From Breznakibacter xylanolyticus (GTDB lineage: Bacteria; Bacteroidota; Bacteroidia; Bacteroidales; Marinilabiliaceae), in the NCBI RefSeq assembly GCF_003254275.1, contig NZ_QKZK01000006.1, forward strand, positions 1-64,000: a stretch of 64,000 bases of DNA, written 5' to 3'. The notes under the pieces are model-generated. The model was not told the origin of the DNA and did not search any database. It was given only the letters and a program-made list of their open reading frames with translations. The translations under genes and the position numbers were made by a program. Shown here in pieces: positions 17,253-27,238 of this stretch (the first letter of the stretch is position 1; the number at the start of each line of letters is the position of its first letter).

Positions 17253-18233
17253 TCATCGGTTTATATACACACACCCGGTCAGCGGCGTGGAATTCCCTTC
17301 CAATCGAAATTGATAATAATACACTCCCGCGGGGAGCAACGACCCCGAATAGGTGCCCCTGTTGGCTGTGCCACCCCAGTCGTTCTGATAGGTGGGTGTC
17401 TCGTAAACCAACTCTCCCCATCGGTTCAGAATGCTCAATCGGATATTGCGAAACTGTCGGTAATAATCAAACTCCGGAACCACAAACAAATCGTTCATCC
17501 CATCACCATTGGGTGAGATACCGCCCGGAATAAACACATTCAACTCACTACTATTGGTGATGGTAAAATAAACCCATGCAGAGGTACAATCTCCCTCCAA
17601 ATCACAAACCCGATACTCAAGGGAATCTAAACCAATGTAATGTGTGTCCAACGTCACCGTCACCGTATAATCCTCATTCACCTGTGTATAACCGTGATGC
17701 AATTCTTGCGAAATGGTCATCTGAAGCGGCAGATCATACATCCCTGCATCGTTCATCAAAACATCTAGGGTCTCTCGCATCCCCTTCTCCATCAGAATCG
17801 TATCATTAACTGCTTCCGGTTTAAAATCAAAATCTGACACCTGAATATATAACGTTGCTTCGTCGCACTCTCCATTGGATGAACAGACACGATAAGTCAA
17901 TTCATCCTTACCAATATAACTCCGATTTGGCTTGTAATATATCTTTAAATCATCCTTTATCTCATATACACCATTTTGTGGTGCCTTGACTATCGAGAGT
18001 GTTATTTGCGACCCTTCTAATCCATAATCATTGCTCAAAACAGGTGAATATACTTCATCGCTTTCGAACATATACAATAAGTCATCATTGGCATTGATCG
18101 GAATTCCTCCGTCAATCCCTTTTCGATGATCGGCATGAGCGAGATCAAAAGAAAGTAAAAACAAAACGATAATCAATCCACTTTTCATGCCGATCGTTAA
18201 ATATTGGAATATTCTAAAATTTCTTTTCATCAA
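17253..18233 (-). CDS. Small surface protein with cadherin-like repeats and type B sorting domain
   Basis: A 326-residue secreted protein. A signal peptide (GLIIVLFLLSFDLAHA) is followed by two related Ig-like domains of about 95 residues. Each contains 'VLxND', then 'TYxxxxGxDSLxYRVCDxxGDC', the Big_9/VCBS-like cadherin pattern. The C-terminal about 85 residues, FIPGGISPNGDGMNDLFVV to the end, are the gliding-motility-associated (CHU_C, type B) sorting domain that directs export by type IX secretion. It is a miniature version of the giant adhesin upstream, and it overlaps or abuts its PorP partner. Confidence 0.85.
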   Translation of the reverse strand: MMKRNFRIFQYLTIGMKSGLIIVLFLLSFDLAHADHRKGIDGGIPINANDDLLYMFESDEVYSPVLSNDYGLEGSQITLSIVKAPQNGVYEIKDDLKIYYKPNRSYIGKDELTYRVCSSNGECDEATLYIQVSDFDFKPEAVNDTILMEKGMRETLDVLMNDAGMYDLPLQMTISQELHHGYTQVNEDYTVTVTLDTHYIGLDSLEYRVCDLEGDCTSAWVYFTITNSSELNVFIPGGISPNGDGMNDLFVVPEFDYYRQFRNIRLSILNRWGELVYETPTYQNDWGGTANRGTYSGSLLPAGVYYYQFRLEGNSTPLTGCVYINR

Positions 18234-18374
18234 AATCGATCCTCAACATTTATTTACGAGCGACCGAACAATGACTTACTCGTGAAATCAGTGTTAATCT
18301 CTGTTATTTCTATACGAAATAACTCACGCAGCAAATAATGACATAATACAACAAAACGTACAAAGATAAAAAAC

Positions 18375-18406
18375 AATCCCCGACAGACAATCATCTGACG
18401 GGGATT
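18375..18406 (-). terminator. Intrinsic terminator after PorP 2
   Basis: aatccccg (18375-18382) pairs with cggggatt (18399-18406); caga/tctg extends the stem inside. Read on the minus strand it is followed by a run of T. It lies 31 bp past the PorP 2 stop at 18437, so the giant adhesin and PorP 2 form one unit and the small CHU_C/PorP 1 pair another. Confidence 0.75.
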
Positions 18407-18436
18407 GGATTAAAATAATCGATTGTTTACCAATGT

Positions 18437-19507
18437 TTAATAACTTGTGTATTTATCATTCACACGCTTACCCTTTTTCTTGCCGGGACAATCAATGGCA
18501 CCATTAAAACGATCGTGACAGAAACGATAACCCAAAATCAGCTGATAATAACTACCGTAATGACTCTGTGCTGAAGTGTGTCCCAACTGATATTCAAGAC
18601 CAAAATTAATCCGCTTGTAAATCGTCCCAACGGTCACTGCTGAACCCAAATCGATTCCGGCATCCTTATCCATGGTGCGTCGGTATGCCAACAAACCCCA
18701 AAACGACAAATCTGAATTCATTGTCGGAACCGTCAGCTTCGCATTCAAATCCATTCGACTATTGGCCTGTGAATTCCGCCGATAGTAAAGCAATGGCTCA
18801 ATATACAAATCTATACCGGGCCATTTAAACACAGATGACATATACAAATGAAGATCCTTGGGGACATTCGGCTCCAAATCAGACTCCATCATTGAGTTGG
18901 GCTGCGAAAACAAATTCGTGACCGAAACGCCCATGTGAAAGTTACGACTTAATAAAATCATCCCCGTATTGGCATTCAGTCCCCATCCATTATCACTCCC
19001 GTTCATCACCACTGGATCCATCAATTCATCATTCGTCAACCCATCGTACGACAACGAACTTTGCTCCAGATTTAACGACAACCCGAACATCAACTTGGTA
19101 AAACTCTTGGTGCGACTATTTTTCGCAATCATTACTTCGTACGAAAATGATTGCTGTAAGCCCATTTCCTTAAAAAAACCATTTTTATCATTGTAGATAT
19201 ACGTCCCCGACCCCAAACTCTCAGACAACGCTGTCTGTGCACTCAGGATTTGTGTCGAGGGAGAATCATCCGTCCCAAACCATTGCTTTTGAACATACCC
19301 ATTGGCTATAAAACAGTTCTTATAAAACCCGGCAGCGGCAGGATTCATCAAATACAAATCATAAACATACAGATTAGTGATATAATGTTTTTGTGCTTGC
19401 AATGAAATGCCGGTCATTAATGCTGAAAACATAAACAACAAAACACCTCGAAGTACTACTGTTTTTATCAAATTAAATTCCACAGGGATAGGCATAAGAT
19501 ACATCAT
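18437..19507 (-). CDS. PorP/SprF family outer membrane protein 2
   Basis: About 356 residues from the first Met, with a signal segment (VLRGVLLFMFSALMTGISLQAQ) then KHYITNLYVYDLYLMNPAAAGFYKNC, the PorP/SprF opening with the conserved NPAAAG. The actual start could be any of the Mets at 19507, 19504 or 19492. The C-terminal YQLILGYRFCHDRF is a typical final strand, followed by a short basic tail. It follows the giant adhesin by 19 bp on the same strand, so it is almost surely its dedicated partner, as SprF is for SprB. Confidence 0.87.
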   Translation of the reverse strand: MMYLMPIPVEFNLIKTVVLRGVLLFMFSALMTGISLQAQKHYITNLYVYDLYLMNPAAAGFYKNCFIANGYVQKQWFGTDDSPSTQILSAQTALSESLGSGTYIYNDKNGFFKEMGLQQSFSYEVMIAKNSRTKSFTKLMFGLSLNLEQSSLSYDGLTNDELMDPVVMNGSDNGWGLNANTGMILLSRNFHMGVSVTNLFSQPNSMMESDLEPNVPKDLHLYMSSVFKWPGIDLYIEPLLYYRRNSQANSRMDLNAKLTVPTMNSDLSFWGLLAYRRTMDKDAGIDLGSAVTVGTIYKRINFGLEYQLGHTSAQSHYGSYYQLILGYRFCHDRFNGAIDCPGKKKGKRVNDKYTSY

Positions 19508-19526
19508 AACAGAGATTTCAACAACA

Positions 19527-22500
19527 TTATCTTTTAAGCGTCATATGACCTTTAATGACTTTACTCGTGGGATTCAATTCTACCACATACCAGTAATCAT
19601 CGCTTGGCATCGGTTTATTCAAATAATAACCATCCCATCCAGCGTCTGTCGGTTTATATATCCGCAATAACTTCCCATAACGATCATATATACGTATGTT
19701 CGAATCCGGAAATTTCTCCAAACCGGTAATCGTCCAGCGATCATTATGGCCATCACCATTGGGTGTTATGAGATTCGGAATTTTCAAATCCAATATATTA
19801 AAAATACTTACCGTGTCTGAATCCAAACACATGTTGCCATCGCGGACCCACAACACATACTCGCCATTGGGCAAATCTCGAAACACATTATCCTTCTGAA
19901 ATTCATCATCATTAATGGCATAGACATAAGGCTCGGTACCTCCCGAAGGCAAAACGGCTATCTGTTGATAAATCATCGTATCCAATTGTGCAATCACGGG
20001 CATTGAATGATGCAATAAATTGGTGGTATCGCGTAAGATAAAACAGCCATCTGTAACTTCAACCCAATATTCTCCTGTTTCTTGCATCCATTTGTATTGT
20101 TCGGTATCTCCGTCCGACCAAGTAAATGTCGGATAATTCTCAAAAATTTCCTCCGGATAAGCATTGAACTCAATGGAATCATTGGCACAAATAGTAACTT
20201 CAGAAACCAATGAATATTCTGGTGCTATTCTTGTGTATATCATCTTAGTATCCCACCCAAAACAACCATTGACATCTTGAACTCTCAACGTAATCAATGT
20301 ATCTTTTTGAGCGACGATGGATTGGGCTGATGATCCGGATGGCTCCCATTGATAAACAACTCCGGAACTAGCATTTAAAACGACATCTGTAATGGGGCAC
20401 ACCAATTCATCTGGCCCTAAATCAACTTCTGGTAAAGGCAACCAAAATATATTTAAGATATCACTATTCTGACAGGAATAGGCATTGGTAACCGATAATT
20501 TATATGTGCCGGATTTAGCGACAATACTAGGAGCATCAGTTTCTCCATCGGGCGTAGACCAAAGTATCGATGACACTCCACTGGGTGCTGACAAAGGTGT
20601 CAATACCCCTGAACAAACGGTGATATCCTCTCCCAAATTCACTTCCGGTAAAGAATGTGCATGAACGGTAATAGCTTCTTCTGCATAACAATCATTAATA
20701 GACGATTCTATTCTCAGCTTGATCGTCTGAACCTGATCATTTCCGATGATTGTATATGAATGGGGTTGTCCCTCGGATGAATCATCATTCCAATAATAAC
20801 TTCCAAAATGACTTAATGCTTTCACCTCAATAACTTCTCCGGCACAGCGATGTTGCTCTTCTGCACCCAAATCAAATTTTGGAGAGGTACGATGAGTCAA
20901 GTTCAGCGTTGCACTGGCATGACAAGCATTTGGATCTACGATATCTAGGGTATAAACACCTTTTGCATTCACAACCAAATCGGCATTGCTAATCGATATC
21001 GTATTATCTGAATTATGCCACACATAACTGTTCGCTAACACAGATGATGGCTTTTGCAAGGTTGCAGTACTATTATCACATATACTGACGTTGTTTAAAG
21101 TAAATGTTGTCTCCGGGTATCGGGTGATCAAAACAGTCGTAGAATCGGTGCATCCATAGTTATCCCGAACAACAACTTTAAATTCTCCGGCATCCGTCCG
21201 GCTTAATTCATGGTCGCTATCTATAACAACATCATTGGAATCGTACCACTCATAATGAATGACGTTCCCACTACCCTGTACCACATCAGGGATGACAGAA
21301 ACCATCACATCCTGACATGCAGGAATGGTTGACTGCGCAAAAGCAACTGTCGGATTTTGGTAAGAAACCACATCAATATAACCATCAAGTCGACATCCAT
21401 CTGAAGCTTCCTTGACGCGAAGATGATATCTTCCGGCTTGAGTCACCTCGACTTCATGAGCTGATGAAATAACGGTTGGATCGGAATCTTTATACCATTG
21501 ATAAGAATCATAAACATCTTCACAATGTAAAATCACAGATGATCCGGCGCAGAATGAACGTGGAGAACTGCTCAAATCAAGCGTTTGAACCGGATCTATG
21601 GTCAATTTTATCGTCTGATTCACATCGCAACCATGTTCATCTTGCGCGAGGATGGTATAGATCCCGTCATTAATCCCGGGCATCGAATTTGTCACCATTT
21701 GCTGATAAGGCATGGTTTGAATCAACGGCAATGCAACAGTGCTGGAAGAAGATGTCTGCTGAAACGACCAACGATAATTCAAATAACCCGGAGCGGTCGA
21801 CAACACAATTTTCCCTCCATAACAAATGGATTGATCGGGCAGACTGGCTGATTGTGAATCCCACCAGGCATAACGTCCTATACCCGAATTCGTACATCCA
21901 TCACTGTCAACTACGTCTAACACCAACTGTTCATACTGCCGATCTGCAAAAAAAGTTTGACCGCTACCTAACAATGACCCGCCACTGCCATCTCGCCATG
22001 TATAGGATACCATCCCATCAAGGCCTTTGAATTCCTCACTGCTTCCATAGCATTCTGTGATATCCGGAAGAATGACATCTGCCATCCTTGCATATCTCTC
22101 TATCGAAATTCGGGAAGTATCGGTACAATTATTGGTTGCCGTTGCAACCACATAAAAATCTCCGGAATCAGTCCTTGTCAACTCTGCATCACCATCACCA
22201 TCCACCTCTGCTCCGGCGGCATCATACCACTTAAACAGATTAGCCCCGCCAACTTCATTGGCTGTCGCTGTTACTGTTACGGGAATGCTAAAACAGAATG
22301 GCTTGCTCGTGTCGGTAGAAAGTTTAATTTCAGGATTCTCTAATGAGATAACATTAACAGACTTAGTTTTAAAACAAATAAGTTTCTTTCCTGTATCATA
22401 TACGGTTAACGAATAAGCCCCACTCTTTTCAACAATCGCAAAATTTCTGCTAGGTAAACTCTTGACTGATGCCCCATCAGTCCATTCCCACTCATAGGAA

Positions 22501-25500
22501 TCAAACTCATAATTACTCTTTAGCGTGATAAATGCACCTTCACATTTGGTGATATTATCATCACCTAAATCCAATTCGGGTATATATTCAACTTCCAATA
22601 AAATAGTTTGTTTAACCGGACATTTATTCACATCTTTTGCCTCAATAATATAGTTACCATCATTCACCCCATTAACAGCAGCTGTAACTGTATGCTGATA
22701 TCCGGTTGTGGCTAATGCCACGGGAACAACGCTTGGGGCTTTCTGAAATGACCATCGGATATCCGTATAAGTCGGATCAGTTGATAAGACAATATCAGTA
22801 CCAGGACAGGTAATTCGATCCGATAATTTTGTTGGTTGTTCGGCGTGCCATTTCAAACTTCCGGTTGCTTCACTCGTGCAATTGTTGTTATCGGTGACCG
22901 TCAATCTCACTTCCGAAACAGGCTGATTTAAGGTTAACGTTTGATTGCCACTACCATCCTGCCACAAATAAGTTTTCATGCCGACTGGACCATCAAATGA
23001 ATATGGCTCCCCATGACATTCAGTGGCATCGCGTAAACTAAACACCGGCAATGGATTTCTGGTTATATCAACAGTCGCAGTGCCGGTACAGCTCGCTTTA
23101 TCGGTGACCACAACATAAAAGCTACCGGCATCTGTCCGTGTTAACTGCGAGTCATAATCAATCACCTGATGACTTGAATCATACCAACGATAAACATACG
23201 GGCTCCCACTGCCATTGGCGGCAGCAGCATTAACAACCACCTGTTGGTTTTCACAGGCTGAGATATTACTACCGGACAAGGTTACTATTGGATTCTGCAA
23301 CGCAGTTACGGTGACGCTCCCCTGTTGTTTACATCCATCTGCTCCGGTGGTGGCTGTCAGGGTATACGTCCCGGCAGTGGATGCTACAACTGAATGGGTC
23401 GTAGAAATCACAGCAGGATCTGATCCGATAGTCCAGGCATAGGAATGGTAAACCGTATTGGTTTGTAAAGTCACTGTCGATCCAGGACAAAAGGATGCAT
23501 TGGTGATTCCCAGGTCAATAACCGGCATGGGATGAACAACCAAACCAATCGTCTGATTGACCGGGCAACCATTGCCATCAAAGGCACTGATTGAATAAAT
23601 CCCATCATTCAAACCTCTCATCACATTGTTCAGTGCTTGCTGATGTGGCTGGGTCACATCAAGAGGCAGACTGACTGATGTAGATGCGCTGGTTTGCTTA
23701 AATGACCAGCTATAGTTAGTATAAGCGGGATCGCTGGCTAGAACCACACTCCCCCCGGAACAGATGGTTTGACCGGCCAATGTCGGGGCTTTAGGATACC
23801 ACGAATAGCTTGCCTTTGCTTGTGCTCGGCATCCATTATTATCAACTACACTCAACTCAATGGAAGAGGCAGGCTGAGCAAGGGTGATCTGTGACGTGGC
23901 AAATGTTGAACTCCCAACCGTCCACGCATAACTTGCCATCCCGGAGGGACCGGAATAGACTTCGGAACTACCATGACATTCCGTCTTGTCTGACAAACTT
24001 ATCACAGGCAGGGAATTGACAGTAATGGACAACTGTTCGGTCACACTACAATCGTTCTCTGCCCAGCCTGTTAACTGGTAAACACCGGAAACTTTGGGAT
24101 AAATGGATGATTGAATGGAATCCTTCAATGCAACGCCATTCAAATACCACTGATATCGATCCAAAACGGCATCGGTGCTGATTTTTTGACCGATACAGAT
24201 GGATGAAGGATTTTTAGATAAATTTAATGCCGGAATGGGGTGAGCAGTGACATTTATTGTATCTTTTACGGCACATTTGTTTTCATCGGTCACCGTTAAA
24301 ATCACTGTCGTCGTGGTACCGGCACTGACTGTTAAATCCAAATCTTGTGTGGTTGCTGTATTGACAATCGAAGAACCACTATTTTGATACGTCCACAAAT
24401 AGGTATATGGTGTTGTACCCACGGTGCCTTCTAATGTGTAATTCGCCTCAGCACAAACGGTGGTGTCTTTGGGCAATTGCACATCGGCACCCAGAATCTT
24501 GACCTGCGTAGATGCTTTGTTTTCGCAACCGCTCGTAATTTTTTCGGTGGCCACTACCCAATATACCCCGGTTTGCTTTGCTACAATCTCCGAAACATTG
24601 GTTGCAATTGGAGTTCCGTCGGTACTGGCTAAATACCATCGAATGTTATATTCCGGATAGGTAGCTGAAGTGGATATATTCAATGTCCCATTCGATTTAC
24701 AAAAAGATTGTGGGTCACTTACCCTGATGGAATTGTAAGCCGAAAAATAGCCATAATTCAAACTGGCACCATTTTGATCAAGAACACTAAAGTGAAATTT
24801 CCCGGTAGAATTACTAATACGATAGGTCGTACCGGTTGATATTCCGGTATGTGGTTTATTAGTATCAATTGCCTCAGATTTAACTGCAACAGTTCGCCAC
24901 TTGGTATCCATACCATTCTTATCATACACAATATCCCAATCACTTTGAGCGGGGAGTAACGATGATTTATCCTTATTCTGAGAAATATCCATCAGTTTAA
25001 ACGATCCAATATCAGTATCTTTTGCTAATATCTGAATCCAAAAATCTTTTACAAAACTTCGATTAAAGTCAACCTGTTTGGAGCCGGTACACGTGATGGG
25101 AGGTAGAATGGCACTTCCCATCTCGTAACCATAACCAGTTACCTGATACGCATAAAAGGGAACACCAATCTCAGAATAAATATAAACATTGTCTTTGGCA
25201 ATATCTCGACTTACACTTTGCCCTTTATTTAAAGTAATTTTTTCAGTACCATACCATATCACGGAATTGTCACGAACCGCAGTTAAATAGACCTTTTGAA
25301 TATTACCGAATGATGAATCATTAGTCTTTATGGCAACATATTTATCACCAATCACATCAACAGGAATTAACTGATCACCAATAATATCATAATTCCCCTG
25401 AGGTTCTAGATTGATAGAATCATCAGAAATCGTGACGGCTATTTTTCCGGTGGATACAATATGTGTTCCACCTAAATTAATTTTAGCATCTTCTCCAACA

Positions 25501-26132
25501 GCCTCTAGGCAATAGGTTTCACCTCTTTTTAAGTCAATATCAAAAGACTCTCCGGCTTTACGTCCTCCAACACAATCAGTCGTAGGTGTAATAGTCACCT
25601 TCGTGTCTTCCGTTGCCACAATGTCAATTTTCTCCTTAGCTTTTATCGTTAATGGATAATTGCGATAATCAAGGTTCGAGGGCACATAAAACTCTGTCCC
25701 CAACGCAGAATTACCCTTTAATGTAAACTTATCCGGATTATTCATATCTCCTACTTCGTAATAAGCAGTAATATCCTGAGTCGATTCTATTAAAAGACCT
25801 TTATTCATCACAGGAAGATCGGTAGTCCGATTCCCATCCGTCCCGTTCTCCACATCTGCCTTATTTAACGTGACCGTAGATTGAACACCCGGATTGATCA
25901 CAATAGTTTGGGTTGCGAAAGTGCTATTTTTTGGCATAGAAATTGTCACAGTCGCTGCAACCGCAGAAACATTGGTCAATCGCAATTTGATATATTGATC
26001 TTCATTACTATGACTCTTAGACGCATCCGGTGCCACAAACCAAAAGGTGCGGTCAACTTGTGCGGATAAATAAAGAGTGGAGACTAAAAACAGGCCGATG
26101 GCCAACGCGAAGCTTCGTAAAAACAACTTCAT
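19527..26132 (-). CDS. Giant PKD-like repeat adhesin with type B sorting domain
   Basis: A 2,201-residue secreted protein. Start is Met at 26132 (MKLFLRSFALAIGLFLVSTLYLSAQ, a signal peptide); the upstream in-frame extension is not credible. Residues about 25-500 resemble IgGFc-binding-like domains (FWFVAPDASKSHSNEDQYIKL-type opening). Residues 500-700 and 1670-2100 are PKD/Ig-like domains. Between about 704 and 1672 a cassette of four such domains, roughly 323 residues long, occurs three times; each starts with ECHG or ECYG. The last about 85 residues (NLITPNGDGHNDRWTITGLE) are the CHU_C sorting domain. It is likely a surface adhesin exported by type IX secretion with PorP 2. Many conserved Cys occur once per domain. 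Confidence 0.85.
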   Translation of the reverse strand: MKLFLRSFALAIGLFLVSTLYLSAQVDRTFWFVAPDASKSHSNEDQYIKLRLTNVSAVAATVTISMPKNSTFATQTIVINPGVQSTVTLNKADVENGTDGNRTTDLPVMNKGLLIESTQDITAYYEVGDMNNPDKFTLKGNSALGTEFYVPSNLDYRNYPLTIKAKEKIDIVATEDTKVTITPTTDCVGGRKAGESFDIDLKRGETYCLEAVGEDAKINLGGTHIVSTGKIAVTISDDSINLEPQGNYDIIGDQLIPVDVIGDKYVAIKTNDSSFGNIQKVYLTAVRDNSVIWYGTEKITLNKGQSVSRDIAKDNVYIYSEIGVPFYAYQVTGYGYEMGSAILPPITCTGSKQVDFNRSFVKDFWIQILAKDTDIGSFKLMDISQNKDKSSLLPAQSDWDIVYDKNGMDTKWRTVAVKSEAIDTNKPHTGISTGTTYRISNSTGKFHFSVLDQNGASLNYGYFSAYNSIRVSDPQSFCKSNGTLNISTSATYPEYNIRWYLASTDGTPIATNVSEIVAKQTGVYWVVATEKITSGCENKASTQVKILGADVQLPKDTTVCAEANYTLEGTVGTTPYTYLWTYQNSGSSIVNTATTQDLDLTVSAGTTTTVILTVTDENKCAVKDTINVTAHPIPALNLSKNPSSICIGQKISTDAVLDRYQWYLNGVALKDSIQSSIYPKVSGVYQLTGWAENDCSVTEQLSITVNSLPVISLSDKTECHGSSEVYSGPSGMASYAWTVGSSTFATSQITLAQPASSIELSVVDNNGCRAQAKASYSWYPKAPTLAGQTICSGGSVVLASDPAYTNYSWSFKQTSASTSVSLPLDVTQPHQQALNNVMRGLNDGIYSISAFDGNGCPVNQTIGLVVHPMPVIDLGITNASFCPGSTVTLQTNTVYHSYAWTIGSDPAVISTTHSVVASTAGTYTLTATTGADGCKQQGSVTVTALQNPIVTLSGSNISACENQQVVVNAAAANGSGSPYVYRWYDSSHQVIDYDSQLTRTDAGSFYVVVTDKASCTGTATVDITRNPLPVFSLRDATECHGEPYSFDGPVGMKTYLWQDGSGNQTLTLNQPVSEVRLTVTDNNNCTSEATGSLKWHAEQPTKLSDRITCPGTDIVLSTDPTYTDIRWSFQKAPSVVPVALATTGYQHTVTAAVNGVNDGNYIIEAKDVNKCPVKQTILLEVEYIPELDLGDDNITKCEGAFITLKSNYEFDSYEWEWTDGASVKSLPSRNFAIVEKSGAYSLTVYDTGKKLICFKTKSVNVISLENPEIKLSTDTSKPFCFSIPVTVTATANEVGGANLFKWYDAAGAEVDGDGDAELTRTDSGDFYVVATATNNCTDTSRISIERYARMADVILPDITECYGSSEEFKGLDGMVSYTWRDGSGGSLLGSGQTFFADRQYEQLVLDVVDSDGCTNSGIGRYAWWDSQSASLPDQSICYGGKIVLSTAPGYLNYRWSFQQTSSSSTVALPLIQTMPYQQMVTNSMPGINDGIYTILAQDEHGCDVNQTIKLTIDPVQTLDLSSSPRSFCAGSSVILHCEDVYDSYQWYKDSDPTVISSAHEVEVTQAGRYHLRVKEASDGCRLDGYIDVVSYQNPTVAFAQSTIPACQDVMVSVIPDVVQGSGNVIHYEWYDSNDVVIDSDHELSRTDAGEFKVVVRDNYGCTDSTTVLITRYPETTFTLNNVSICDNSTATLQKPSSVLANSYVWHNSDNTISISNADLVVNAKGVYTLDIVDPNACHASATLNLTHRTSPKFDLGAEEQHRCAGEVIEVKALSHFGSYYWNDDSSEGQPHSYTIIGNDQVQTIKLRIESSINDCYAEEAITVHAHSLPEVNLGEDITVCSGVLTPLSAPSGVSSILWSTPDGETDAPSIVAKSGTYKLSVTNAYSCQNSDILNIFWLPLPEVDLGPDELVCPITDVVLNASSGVVYQWEPSGSSAQSIVAQKDTLITLRVQDVNGCFGWDTKMIYTRIAPEYSLVSEVTICANDSIEFNAYPEEIFENYPTFTWSDGDTEQYKWMQETGEYWVEVTDGCFILRDTTNLLHHSMPVIAQLDTMIYQQIAVLPSGGTEPYVYAINDDEFQKDNVFRDLPNGEYVLWVRDGNMCLDSDTVSIFNILDLKIPNLITPNGDGHNDRWTITGLEKFPDSNIRIYDRYGKLLRIYKPTDAGWDGYYLNKPMPSDDYWYVVELNPTSKVIKGHMTLKR

Positions 26133-27225
26133 ATACAGGTGGTTTGGTGTGTAACTAAATACAAAAAAATAATCCCGACAACAGGAAAAGAAAAGCCACC
26201 CTAAAACGAAAAACGGGAACGTAAAAAATACGATCGCCAAACTTCAAATCAAGGTGGTAAGGATCGTCAAAAAAATGTAACCTTTTTTTATATTGTACGC
26301 TCAAAAATTTGAATGGTTACGCTTTTGAGTCGAGAATCCCAATCTTTTAAAAAGTACATTTCATGCACATTTGCAACCAACATGGGAAAAAAGTACCATC
26401 TACTCTTTGTTGCTCACTAAGTTGCGAACAAATATACAAAAAACAACCATTCAAAATTCATCCAAACACCAAAAAAACATCTATTAACGGATTCTCGTCA
26501 TTCATTTTCGTCAGTTCGTCAACAAAACCACTAAATCATTCAAAAAAAATATTTAATGTCCACATAACACTTACTGCCACCCATTAACCATTTCTTTAAC
26601 TTCAAATACAGTAATATTGCGGCAACTCAAACAAATTAGAATGTTGAATGAGTGTATCTCCACGAAATTCAGAATCTCCGTTGTGCACTAAAATTCAACC
26701 CTCCTATTAATTAAATAAGGGCTTAATCTCCTCACTGGTTCTCATCTTAACTCACTGCACCTCAGTGTCAGCTCTTAATTGATTATGCAGAGGAAAATAA
26801 CTGAACACTGAGTTCCTTTCGTATATTCCCCTAACTGGCCCTCATCTTTTCTCACCGCAACTCAGCGTCAGTTCTTAGTTGTTTACACTGATGTTTCTTC
26901 TCCTCACTGGTTCTCATCTTAACTCACTGCAAATCAGCGTAAGTTCTTAGTCAGTTAAACTAAGGATGTTAATTAACGCAGAGTTTCTAAATAATTAACT
27001 GAATACTAGGTTAAAATTTCTCAGGCTTAACACCCCCCAAAAAAACTCCGTGCCTCTGTGCCCCTGTGTACTCTGATAATTTGGATAGTAAAAAATCGTG
27101 AAATTCGTGGATAAAAATTTCCTAAAAACCTACCAAAAACAAAATAATAACGCTAACGAGTGATCTGCTTTCTTATTTAAACGCAAAGTATTACAACAAA
27201 ACTCAGCGCCTTCGCGCCTTTGCGT
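26133..27225. other. 1.1-kb repeat-filled intergenic region
   Basis: No gene is supported between the adhesin and the MORN protein; the 74-residue open frame at 26363 has no recognisable start context or family. The left part (26133-26720) should hold the adhesin promoter, reading leftward. The right part is occupied by three repeat A copies, fragments related to 'ctctgtgcccctgtgtact' and 'gaaattcgtgg', and one repeat B. Confidence 0.6.
26727..26987. repeat. Three tandemly placed copies of repeat A
   Basis: Copies begin at 26727, 26828 and 26899. Each reads ctcctcactggttctcatc (or ctaactggccctcatc), ctcactgcaactcagcgtca, gttcttagt. They differ by several substitutions, and the third ends in gttaattaacgcagag, matching the 15-kb copy. 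Spacing is about 70-100 bp. Confidence 0.75.
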
Positions 27226-27238
27226 TTATTTCGACTCT
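27158..27238. repeat. Repeat B copy overlapping the MORN gene end
   Basis: gagtgatctgctttcttatt through acgcaaagtattacaaca and cagcgccttcgcgccttt to tatttcgactct. Its last 13 bp supply the stop codon and final residues (TESK) of the minus-strand MORN protein. Confidence 0.75.

Noticed and set aside
26363-26587. 74-residue plus-strand open frame in the adhesin upstream region
   Set aside because: Low-complexity Lys/Ser/Asn composition, no family, and it lies where the adhesin promoter is expected.
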